DNA of 15,065 nt from 40-80 sp040394775 (GTDB taxonomy: Bacteria > Bacteroidota > Bacteroidia > Flavobacteriales_D > Crocinitomicaceae). Position 1 is the first letter of the stretch; every line of letters begins with the position of its first letter. A program made the translations under genes and the position numbers. The stretch is taken from contig JBEBRN010000069.1 of NCBI GenBank assembly GCA_040394775.1, positions 1 through 15,065 on the forward strand, in the 5' to 3' direction. A model generated the notes under the pieces. The model did not search any database. It saw nothing but the letters and a program-made list of their open reading frames with translations, and was not told the origin of the DNA. Below are positions 1 through 7,034 of the stretch, piece after piece.

Positions 1-80
1 TGGAATATGGACTATTTATGGGAAATACTAAATATTAAAGTGTGAGTTTGCCCTGCGTTTGAGGGGAATCTTTTGATTTA

Positions 81-365
81 CTATCTCGCGATTACCAGTT
101 TACTAACAGAAGAAATTCCTTCTTCGGAAACGAATTGCACCATATATATTCCTATTGGAAGTGGAGAAACATTCAGCTCAATATGCTGGCGTCCATCAGC
201 TAATCCAATCGTTTCTTGAAATATAATTTTACCCGAAATGTCGATGAAGTTTAATATCCCTGTTCCATTATTAACAACTAGTAAATATGTTCCAGAAGAA
301 GTAATTAACAAGGTATCTGCTTTAGAACCATCATTTCAAGTAAAATTAGTAGTGGGTAATGAAAA
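81..365 (-). pseudogene. 3' remnant of a T9SS-exported surface protein
   Basis: The frame is open from 335 down to the stop at 81 and encodes a C-terminal T9SS type A sorting domain, with the core LNFIDISGKIIF, then LPIGIYMVQF, and a basic end (KLVIAR). There is no ATG; the only possible start is a TTG at 309-311, which falls inside the domain. Reading upstream in the same frame, a TGA at 336-338 sits where a Trp would fit (FT-stop-NDGSKADTLL). That segment resembles the end of the Ig/PKD-like repeats found in Bacteroidota adhesins, and a further TAA follows at 366-368. No signal peptide is present, so the product could not be exported. I infer a decayed or deleted large secreted protein of which only the tail is left. 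A short expressed orphan from TTG is possible but unlikely. Confidence 0.6.
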
Positions 366-431
366 TTAATAGTCTCCTTTTACTCACCATTATTTTATCC
401 TACCTTTACGACTTCAAATCTTTTATTTAAT

Positions 432-833
432 ATGAGTATCCGAATTGACAAATATGCGTGGTGTGTTCGCTTAACCAAAACACGATCTATTGCTACTGAT
501 TTGGTACAAAAGGGAAAAATAAAACTGAATGGAACTCAAGTAAAACCCTCTCGAGATGTCAAAGAAGGCGATGTTCTTCAAGTCATTAAAAACACTGCCA
601 TTTTTGAATACAAAATCAAAGACTTACTTGATCGAAGAGTGGGAGCTAAACTCGTTACTGATTATCTTATCGATGTCACAAAACCTGAAGAGATTGAAAA
701 ATATAAAACATACGCCTTATCACAATCTACCTATCGCAATTACGGAACAGGAAGGCCGAGCAAACATGACCGAAAGGATATTAACGAATTCCTTCTGTGG
801 GAAGATGAGTCTGAGGATGAAAATCTTGCTTAA
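432..833 (+). CDS. S4-domain RNA-binding protein, Hsp15/HslR family
   Basis: This 133-residue protein opens with an S4 RNA-binding domain (about residues 2-60: RIDKYAWCVRLTKTRS, then LVQKGKIKLNG and VKEGDVLQV). It ends in a basic-then-acidic tail containing GRPSKHDRKDINEF, as is usual in Bacteroidota members of the Hsp15 family. E. coli Hsp15 binds free 50S subunits carrying a stalled nascent chain and helps recycle them, and related S4 proteins act in ribosome quality control. That role is transferred by family here. The ATG directly before the S4 domain is the natural start; no Shine-Dalgarno is seen, as expected for the phylum. A near-consensus -7 box (TACCTTTA, 401-408) lies upstream. The stop overlaps that of the convergent beta-barrel gene by four bases. 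The gene stands alone and is not in an operon in this window. Confidence 0.85.
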   Translation: MSIRIDKYAWCVRLTKTRSIATDLVQKGKIKLNGTQVKPSRDVKEGDVLQVIKNTAIFEYKIKDLLDRRVGAKLVTDYLIDVTKPEEIEKYKTYALSQSTYRNYGTGRPSKHDRKDINEFLLWEDESEDENLA

Positions 834-1624
834 AAACTGATTGAAAAACCAGCCTGTCCACCTAACAACCAATATTTTCGACCATACGAGGCTTGCTTAT
901 TTAGTGTGTTGAAAAAGGAATATCGGAATTCTGGAAGTACATAAAAATAAAAGCCACTGATAATCTTAAACTGAACTCCTGCTTGAACGTATCCAGCAAT
1001 ATTAAAGTCATTCACTTTATTTCGTAATGGAATCGTGGTTGTTACATCATTCTTATCCTCGGTGATGGTGTTTAAAAGCTGTTTAGAACCAAACGTCAAA
1101 TTCGGTGCAAAACCCAATCCTCCAATAAATTGAATCTTCTTCCCCACCAAATAATTAATTCCCATCGGAATAGATACTAATTGATACCTATTTTTGTAAG
1201 CATAAGACGAATCACTCGTAGTGGATTTCCAGCTAAATTGTTCCCCTGATTTTGCATAGTCCAATCCAAAACTTACATAAAACCCTTTTGCTAGTCCGAT
1301 TTTATAACTAATTCCAGCATAAGGAGTTATTATCCCTTTTTCTTCTTTTTCCAGTGTAAGAGGTTTACTGAATAAATTGTCCGTTGCTTGATTGATTGGG
1401 TTCGAAAAAAACATTCCTCCTCCAAAAAATAAAAAGGTATTGTCTGATGAATCACTATCCTTCAAGTGATATTTCTTTTCACGTATAGGCTTCTCTTTTT
1501 TAGGCTTTATGATTTGTTGCTCATTGGATGGCTCCACTTTCCCTGATTGAATTTGCGAAAAAATAAGCCCATTACTTAGTAGCAGGATAAACGTTATTAC
1601 GAAAAGATTGATTTTATTTTTCAT
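830..1624 (-). CDS. Outer-membrane beta-barrel protein (porin family, OMP_b-brl type)
   Basis: The product is about 264 residues when started at the ATG at 1622-1624, which begins a clear signal peptide (MKNKINLFVITFILLLSNG, cleavage near residue 23). A frame extending upstream to 1672 would put 16 non-signal residues ahead of it, so I reject that start. A Lys/Glu-rich linker (about residues 25-62) precedes alternating amphipathic strands rich in Gly, Tyr and Phe: FFGGGMFFS, ITPYAGISYKIGL, YVSFGLDYA, FIGGLGFAP, AGYVQAGVQFKI, FYVLPEFRYSFF. The chain ends in AGFSISF, a terminal aromatic typical of Bam-assembled barrels. It therefore most likely forms a small 8- to 10-strand outer-membrane barrel. 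Ligand and function are unknown. It shares a 63-bp divergent intergenic region with the AsmA-like gene, and no convincing promoter box is visible there. Confidence 0.75.
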   Translation of the reverse strand: MKNKINLFVITFILLLSNGLIFSQIQSGKVEPSNEQQIIKPKKEKPIREKKYHLKDSDSSDNTFLFFGGGMFFSNPINQATDNLFSKPLTLEKEEKGIITPYAGISYKIGLAKGFYVSFGLDYAKSGEQFSWKSTTSDSSYAYKNRYQLVSIPMGINYLVGKKIQFIGGLGFAPNLTFGSKQLLNTITEDKNDVTTTIPLRNKVNDFNIAGYVQAGVQFKIISGFYFYVLPEFRYSFFNTLNKQASYGRKYWLLGGQAGFSISF

Positions 1625-1687
1625 TTGCCTCAAGAATTTCAATATATTTACGTTAATGTCAAATATCGTCATAAATTTTTACTGAAT

Positions 1688-4579
1688 ATGAATAAATCTG
1701 TTACAAAAAAGAAAAGCTGGGTTAAAAAACTATTCATCGGTTTGGGAATTAGTTTCGTTTTGCTCCTTGCTGCAATGATTATCCTTCCAATCATGTATAA
1801 GGATGAGATTAAAAACCTCGCGTTAAAAGAAGTTAATAAAATGCTTTTAGCCGATGTTGACGTGAAAGATTTTGACTTGACGATTATTTCGACTTTTCCA
1901 AATCTAACCGCTCAATTTGATAGCGTCACTGTTACTGGGCGCGACACGTTTGATAAAGTGGAATTGGTCAATGTGGAACGTCTAAAAGTACATTTAGATT
2001 TCTGGAGTTTATTTGGTGATAAATTTGAAATTAAAGGATTTTCATTGGTAAAACCTAAAATAGACGTGCGCATCTTAAAAAATGGTGTAGCAAATTATGA
2101 TATTATGAAGCCCGATTCATTAAAGACACCTGAAGAGGAAGAACCATCCGCTTTTAAATTATCATTAAAACACTACGAAATTACAGAAGGACAAGTAAGA
2201 TATGACGATCGTTCTTCAAATATGTTTGCTGATTTAGTGAACTTGAACCATAGTGGTTCGGGAGATTTGACGGCTGACATCATTGATTTCGACACAAAAA
2301 CAACCATCGATGGCTTGACGTTTAAAATGGATGGAATGAAATACTTGTCTAAAGTTAAAACGGATTTGGTGGCCAACATCTTGATGGAATTTACAGAGAA
2401 ATCTTCCAAGTTTACCTTACGTGAAAATACACTAGCGTTGAATAATTTCAAGCTTTCTGTGGATGGTTTCTATGAAATGTTAGAAAATAAAAGCAATATG
2501 GATCTGAAGTTAAATACCTCTAAGTCGACCTTTAAGGATTTACTTTCTTTGATTCCTGCTTTCTATCGAACTGGTTATGAAAACATGGTCACCAATGGAA
2601 GTTTGGCGCTAAATGCTGCTATTAAAGGTGTCTTAGACGATAAGAATTATCCTAGTTGGAACGTAGGGTTAAAAGTAAGTAATGCTTCTATCAAATATCC
2701 CGATTTACCAGAACAATTGAAAAGCATTCAAATTGACGCAAAATCCACTTTCCCTGGAGGATCTAATTTGAATAAAATGACCGCTGACGTCGATAAGTTC
2801 CATGTGGAATTCGTTAAGAATACCGTAGATGCTACTTTAAAATTGCGAAATATCATGACTGATCCTGCAATTGATACGAAGATTAAAGCATTCGTCGATT
2901 TAGCTACTTTGGGTAAAGTAATTCCGCTGGTAGAGGGTGAATCTTACAACGGATTATTAAACGCCGATATCGCTTTGAAAGGAAATATGAGTTCTATTGA
3001 TAAAGGACGATACGAAGAATTTAATGCACTAGGAACTTTAGAATTAAAAGACATGATTTATCAGTCTCCTGATTTACCAAAAGCAGTCAACATTAGCGAG
3101 ATGTTATTTAAATTCACACCTAGAAACTTGAATTTAGTTGCTTTCAAAGGAAAGACTGGTAATTCTGATTTTAATGTAAATGGAACCATTGACAACTATC
3201 TCGAATATATGTTTAAAGACGAAAAGTTAAAAGGTGATTTCCGCTTTTCTTCTAACTACTTAGATTTAGATGAATTAATGGGTTACGCTCCAACGTCAAC
3301 AGAAGAAGCACCAGTAGAACCCAATCCTAATTCAACTGAGGAAGCTATTACCATTCCTGCTAATATCGATTTCAACTTGAATGCAAATATTGCAAAATTG
3401 CGTTACTCAGGATTAGATATTACAAATGTGACAGGAAATGTTGGTTTGAAAGACGAAACGGCTTATTTAAACAGTGTACAGATGAATGCAATGGGAGGAA
3501 CTGTTGGTTTGAGTGGAAAGTATAATACAAGTAATCCGTATCAGCCTTCTGTTGATTTTGCTTATTCGCTGAAACAAATTGACATCCAAACATTGGCTAA
3601 AACATTTGTAACTACAACGAAGTTTGCTCCTATTTTGAAATATGTAAAAGGAGATGTTTCCTCTAATCTAACGTTGAACACGAAAGTAACACCCGATTTT
3701 TCACCGATATTAAGTACCGTAAACAGTTTAGGTGATTTCAGTGCAACGTCCGTTACAATTAGTGGATTTGAACCATTGGCAAAAATTGGAAATGCATTAA
3801 AAATGGATAAGTTGGGTGCGTCTCAAAATCTAAAAAACATCGTAGCTTACTTTAAAATTGCAGATGGAAAACTAACATTACAAAAACCAATGAATCTTAA
3901 AATAGGAAATATCACCACGGAAACAGAAGGATGGACTGCCCTAGATCAAACGATTGGCTATGTGATGAAAATGAACATTCCCAAGGAGGATATTCCACAA
4001 GTACTATTGAAGAACATCGAAAAAGGATTGGATAAAATCAATGGATTGGTACCACAATTAAAATTAGCGGATTTACCTGCTTTCATTCCTGTCAATGTGA
4101 ATATTGGAGGAACAACGACCAGTCCAAAGATTACGACAGATATTGAAAATTCGATTAAGAATTTAACGGGTAATCTAAAAAACACTGTGAAAGATGCTGC
4201 CAAAGAGGTTGTCACTAAAGTGAAGGATTCTGTTAAAACGGTTGTTACCGAAAAGGTGAAAGAAGTGAAAGAGGATGTGAGTGCTCGTATCCAGAAAGAG
4301 AAACAACAAATTCTCGACCAAGGACAAAAACAAGCGAATGCACTCAAGGCAGAAGGAAAGAAACAAGCAGATAATGTCCGAGCGGAAGGAGATAAAGCAG
4401 CTCAGAAGTTAATCGACGAAGCAGGTGGAAATCCTTTGAAGAAGAAAGCAGCGGAAATTGCAGCAAAGAAACTACGTGATGAGGCGAATTCAAAAGCCAA
4501 TAAAATTGAATCTGAAGCCAATTCAAAAGCAGATGGCATTATGAATACCGCTCGCGAAAAAGCAGATGCTGTCAAATAA
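1688..4579 (+). CDS. AsmA-family envelope protein with C-terminal helical tail
   Basis: The start at the ATG at 1688 gives 963 residues beginning with a basic segment and a single membrane anchor (about residues 15-36, LFIGLGISFVLLLAAMIILPI). The in-frame upstream ATG at 1625 would bury the anchor behind 21 unrelated residues. The AsmA signature follows: KEVNKMLLADVDVKDFDLTI, then a long run of beta-strand segments ending near residue 815, interrupted by a Pro/Glu/Thr linker (about 536-556). AsmA/TamB/YhdP relatives are thought to form periplasmic grooves that carry phospholipid between the membranes or affect outer-membrane assembly; that role is inferred by family. Residues from about 820 to 963 are highly charged, Ala/Lys/Glu-rich, predicted helical, and carry imperfect 11-residue LEA/apolipoprotein-like repeats (ALKAEGKKQAD, NVRAEGDKAAQ, EANSKAN, EANSKAD). 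Such a tail is not part of the core family. Nothing indicates an operon partner. Confidence 0.85.
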   Translation: MNKSVTKKKSWVKKLFIGLGISFVLLLAAMIILPIMYKDEIKNLALKEVNKMLLADVDVKDFDLTIISTFPNLTAQFDSVTVTGRDTFDKVELVNVERLKVHLDFWSLFGDKFEIKGFSLVKPKIDVRILKNGVANYDIMKPDSLKTPEEEEPSAFKLSLKHYEITEGQVRYDDRSSNMFADLVNLNHSGSGDLTADIIDFDTKTTIDGLTFKMDGMKYLSKVKTDLVANILMEFTEKSSKFTLRENTLALNNFKLSVDGFYEMLENKSNMDLKLNTSKSTFKDLLSLIPAFYRTGYENMVTNGSLALNAAIKGVLDDKNYPSWNVGLKVSNASIKYPDLPEQLKSIQIDAKSTFPGGSNLNKMTADVDKFHVEFVKNTVDATLKLRNIMTDPAIDTKIKAFVDLATLGKVIPLVEGESYNGLLNADIALKGNMSSIDKGRYEEFNALGTLELKDMIYQSPDLPKAVNISEMLFKFTPRNLNLVAFKGKTGNSDFNVNGTIDNYLEYMFKDEKLKGDFRFSSNYLDLDELMGYAPTSTEEAPVEPNPNSTEEAITIPANIDFNLNANIAKLRYSGLDITNVTGNVGLKDETAYLNSVQMNAMGGTVGLSGKYNTSNPYQPSVDFAYSLKQIDIQTLAKTFVTTTKFAPILKYVKGDVSSNLTLNTKVTPDFSPILSTVNSLGDFSATSVTISGFEPLAKIGNALKMDKLGASQNLKNIVAYFKIADGKLTLQKPMNLKIGNITTETEGWTALDQTIGYVMKMNIPKEDIPQVLLKNIEKGLDKINGLVPQLKLADLPAFIPVNVNIGGTTTSPKITTDIENSIKNLTGNLKNTVKDAAKEVVTKVKDSVKTVVTEKVKEVKEDVSARIQKEKQQILDQGQKQANALKAEGKKQADNVRAEGDKAAQKLIDEAGGNPLKKKAAEIAAKKLRDEANSKANKIESEANSKADGIMNTAREKADAVK

Positions 4580-4613
4580 AGATAATTAGACGATAAGTAA
4601 CACTATATAATTC

Positions 4614-4659
4614 GTCTGTAAATCTATTGAAAAGTAGTTTTTTTAGTAGATTTGCAGAC
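4614..4659. repeat. 13-bp inverted repeat overlapping a promoter
   Basis: The left arm GTCTGTAAATCTA (4614-4626) and the right arm TAGATTTGCAGAC (4647-4659) are complementary except for one position, which would form a G-U wobble in RNA. The spacer is 20 bp (4627-4646). The right arm contains the -7 box of the promoter described separately, and the left arm ends one base before its -33 TTG. It could be an operator for a dimeric regulator, or a weak hairpin that terminates the upstream gene; the T-run lies in the loop rather than after the stem, which argues against a terminator. Confidence 0.6.
4627..4654 (+). promoter_or_regulatory. Bacteroidota-type promoter for the oxidoreductase gene
   Basis: TTG at 4627-4629 is followed after 17 bp by TAGATTTG at 4647-4654, an exact match to the TAnnTTTG -7 box recognised by the primary sigma factor of Bacteroidota. 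Transcription would begin near 4660, giving a leader of about 15 nt before the ATG at 4675. Confidence 0.6.
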
Positions 4660-4674
4660 AGTTAAGACAAACAA

Positions 4675-5700
4675 ATGGAACACAAAATAAAATTTGCAAT
4701 AGTTGGTGCCGGTTACATTGGTAAAAGACACGCTGAAATGATTACACTGGACCTGAATGCGGAACTAGTGGCAATGATTGACAATCGAACACAAGAAGCG
4801 TGTGAGGCACTACAGTATAAAGTTCCATTCTTTAAAACATACGAAGATTTTCTAGCGGCAAATATTGACGCGGATGTGGTGAACGTTTGTACGCCTAATG
4901 GTTTACATGCTGAATTTGCTATCAAAGCCTTGGATTCAAAGAAACACGTCATTGTAGAGAAACCAATGGGTTTAACTAAAGAAAGTTGTGAGAAAATTAT
5001 ATTCAAAGCACTTCAAATGTCAAAGCACGTTTTTGGTGTGATGCAAAACCGTTATTCACCACCTTCCAGATGGATCAAACAAGTCGTTTCTGATGGCACT
5101 TTAGGTGATATCAATATGGTTCAAGTAAATTGTTACTGGAACCGTGACGAGCGTTATTACAAGAAAGGAGGTTGGAAAGGAACGCAGGATTTAGACGGTG
5201 GAACTTTGTTTACACAATTCTCTCACTTCATCGACATTATGTACTGGTTATTTGGTGACATCGACAATATCCAAGGAAAGTTTGCTGATTTTACACATAA
5301 GGATTTAACCGATTTTGAGGATTCTGGATTTGTATCATTTGACTTTATAAATGGTGGAATGGGTTGCATCAACTACTCAACAGCTGTTGCACAAAAGAAC
5401 TTAGAATCTTCTCTTACAGTTATCGGAACAAAAGGTAGCGTGAAGATAGGAGGACAATATATGAACGAAGTTGAGATTTGTAATATCGAAGGCTATGAAA
5501 TGCCAGAACTAGAAGAATCAGCTCCTGCAAACGACTATGGTCATTACAAAGGTTCTGCTCAAAACCATCACTTTGTTATTCAAAACGTGATTGATACACT
5601 TCAAGGTAAAGCAACTTCTACCACAAATGCTTTAGAAGGATTGAAAGTAGTGGAGATTATTGAGCGAATTTATAAAGTGCGTGGATCGGTAGTGAAATAA
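4675..5700 (+). CDS. Gfo/Idh/MocA oxidoreductase, UDP-GlcNAcA 3-dehydrogenase-like (WlbA/WbpB type)
   Basis: This 341-residue NAD(P)-dependent oxidoreductase has an N-terminal Rossmann fold with GAGYIG (residues 11-16). The family's EKP motif is at residues 95-97 (catalytic Lys96). The segment LDGGTLFTQFSHFIDIMYWLFG places His184 and Asp187 at the usual active-site position of the C-terminal alpha/beta domain. The stretch NCYWNRDERYYKKGGWKGT together with this block matches, from memory, the WlbA/WbpB subgroup. Members of that subgroup oxidise C3 of UDP-N-acetylglucosaminuronate in the pathway to UDP-2,3-diacetamido sugars of O-antigen. The exact substrate is inference. The usual aminotransferase and acetyltransferase partners are not in this window. 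It is convergent with a glycosyltransferase, 13 bp between stops. A perfect -7 box and an inverted repeat lie immediately upstream. Confidence 0.8.
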   Translation: MEHKIKFAIVGAGYIGKRHAEMITLDLNAELVAMIDNRTQEACEALQYKVPFFKTYEDFLAANIDADVVNVCTPNGLHAEFAIKALDSKKHVIVEKPMGLTKESCEKIIFKALQMSKHVFGVMQNRYSPPSRWIKQVVSDGTLGDINMVQVNCYWNRDERYYKKGGWKGTQDLDGGTLFTQFSHFIDIMYWLFGDIDNIQGKFADFTHKDLTDFEDSGFVSFDFINGGMGCINYSTAVAQKNLESSLTVIGTKGSVKIGGQYMNEVEICNIEGYEMPELEESAPANDYGHYKGSAQNHHFVIQNVIDTLQGKATSTTNALEGLKVVEIIERIYKVRGSVVK

Positions 5701-5713
5701 GCTGGAGTAAAGA

Positions 5714-6952
5714 TTAATTATCCATCAACTTCTTATAAATCGATAGATAGCTTTCTATGCCATTTGTCAATCCATAAAAATCGTGAGCTCCAAACTGTAT
5801 GCTTTCTAGTTCAAAATGCTCCGTAAGGGATTTTTCAATGGCTTCTTTGTAATCTTTGTCATCGAAGTTTTCAATAATAACTCCTGAGTTATACTTCTTA
5901 ACTACTAAGTCTGAGTCGCCCACTCCAGCGTTACAAACTATTGGAATACCCATTGCCATTAGCTCACCTTGCTTCGTCGGTGAAGAGGCTTTTTTGGAGT
6001 AAACGGGAAGAATAAAAAAGATGGATTGATGGAATAACGAAATATACGTCGGCACTTCTTTATGTAGACACTTCTCAATAATAATTTGTTTGTTGTTAAT
6101 ACCTTTCTCCGTTGCTAAATCTAGAATCATCTGTGGATTGTCTCCTGAGACAAATAAGAACTTTGCATTCGGTTTGTTTTCTATGAGTAGTTTAAAATAA
6201 TCGAGCATCTCGGGTAGCATATACCATGTTCCGATAGAACCAACATAACCTAATACAAAATCATCAGCGGTGATACCAAGTTTTTTTCTTAGCTCTTCCT
6301 TTGCGGTTAAATTAACATTCTCTCCATTAAACAAATTGGTATTAACACAACATGGAATTACCGTTATCTTCTCTTCTGTGACGTTTTCTAAATGCCATGA
6401 TAAAATCTCTTGTTTTCCATTCTCTGTCAACGAAACAATCGCATCTGATTGACTAAAGTATTGCTTTTCTTTTTTCTTGAAAAAGTTATAAATAGTCTTA
6501 AATACTGGACTCTTCAAATCCCATATCTTACCATCAACACGTTCATCCGCCCAAAATCCTCGCATATCAAAGAGGAACTTTTTATGACGATTTTTCTTAA
6601 ATGCTATTCCGACAAATGCACTTATATAACTACGACAGTGAACGATTTTAAAATCGTATCGATTATCTAGTTTTTTGGCCAGTTTAAACATTTTGTAGAT
6701 GTCATAAACTGTCGATAGAACAGGAGGTCGCTTCGTGTACATTAATGGATGCCAAGTAATTTCGTGCTCATTACAAATTTGACGGATTGTTTGCTCGTGT
6801 CGATTGAAGTTAGTCGGTTTTTCAAAACTGATTAAATGAAATTTAAAATGCTTTGAAAGCCCTGATATATATGGCAATACTTGCGACTGACCAAGTGGAT
6901 CGGTCATTCCGTCATAAGAGATGTATAAAACGTTAATTTTTGGTTCTTCCAT
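5714..6952 (-). CDS. GT-B fold glycosyltransferase (GT4/GT1 family)
   Basis: The 412-residue protein begins MEEPKINVLYISYDGM and carries the Gly-rich turn DPLGQSQVLPYI (about residues 18-29) of GT-B acceptor domains. The C-terminal nucleotide-sugar domain starts near residue 230 (LGYVGSIGTWYMLPEML). It holds the donor-site segment SPTKQGELMAMGIPIVCNAGVGD with Glu330, the spot occupied by the EX7E motif in GT4 enzymes. No signal peptide or membrane helix is present, so it probably acts at the cytoplasmic face of the inner membrane, transferring a sugar to a surface polysaccharide or lipid-linked acceptor. Donor and acceptor cannot be read from the sequence. The neighbouring nucleotide-sugar oxidoreductase is compatible with a polysaccharide role. 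The ATG at 6950-6952 begins the first strand, and nothing longer is open upstream. Confidence 0.85.
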   Translation of the reverse strand: MEEPKINVLYISYDGMTDPLGQSQVLPYISGLSKHFKFHLISFEKPTNFNRHEQTIRQICNEHEITWHPLMYTKRPPVLSTVYDIYKMFKLAKKLDNRYDFKIVHCRSYISAFVGIAFKKNRHKKFLFDMRGFWADERVDGKIWDLKSPVFKTIYNFFKKKEKQYFSQSDAIVSLTENGKQEILSWHLENVTEEKITVIPCCVNTNLFNGENVNLTAKEELRKKLGITADDFVLGYVGSIGTWYMLPEMLDYFKLLIENKPNAKFLFVSGDNPQMILDLATEKGINNKQIIIEKCLHKEVPTYISLFHQSIFFILPVYSKKASSPTKQGELMAMGIPIVCNAGVGDSDLVVKKYNSGVIIENFDDKDYKEAIEKSLTEHFELESIQFGAHDFYGLTNGIESYLSIYKKLMDN

Positions 6953-6959
6953 TATCTTA

Positions 6960-6967
6960 CAAAAATA
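6960..6967 (-). promoter_or_regulatory. Possible -7 box for the glycosyltransferase gene
   Basis: Read on the minus strand, TATTTTTG matches TAnnTTTG. It lies 8 bp before the ATG, so the leader would be only a few nucleotides long. No TTG is present at the right distance upstream, so this may be a chance match in A/T-rich DNA. Confidence 0.3.
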
Positions 6968-6981
6968 GTATTTTAAGACAT

Positions 6982-7014
6982 AAAAAAAGAGCCATCACGA
7001 ATGACGGCTCTTTT
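6982..7014 (-). terminator. Intrinsic terminator after the PA-domain gene
   Basis: The arms AAAAGAGCCATCA (6985-6997) and TGACGGCTCTTTT (7002-7014) pair with one mismatch around a CGAA loop. On the minus strand the stem is followed by seven T residues (6982-6988). It lies 20 bp past the stop of the 7035-8753 gene and insulates the glycosyltransferase gene from it. Confidence 0.85.
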
Positions 7015-7034
7015 AAGTCTATTTAAAGAATGAA

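Noticed and set aside
1..80. Possible 3' end of a plus-strand gene at the left edge
   Set aside because: All three frames close within the first 45 bases and none of the short tails is recognisable, so no gene can be assigned. The small CCCT/AGGG hairpin near 51-65 lacks a T-tract.
556..840. Plus-strand 94-codon frame inside the S4 gene
   Set aside because: It lies wholly within the well-supported S4-domain gene in another frame and has no recognisable motif.
1649..1679. Promoter for the AsmA gene using TAAATTTT at 1672-1679
   Set aside because: The last base of the -7 box and the -33 element do not match consensus; the match is within chance for this A/T-rich spacer.
1625..1687. N-terminal extension of the AsmA gene to the ATG at 1625, and of the beta-barrel gene to 1672
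   Set aside because: Both extensions run through the shared divergent intergenic region and would mask the membrane anchor or signal peptide that begin at the inner ATGs.
3958..4526. Minus-strand open frames opposite the AsmA tail
   Set aside because: They are mirrors of the Lys/Glu/Ala-rich coding strand, giving Phe/Leu/Ser-rich translations with no start context or family resemblance.
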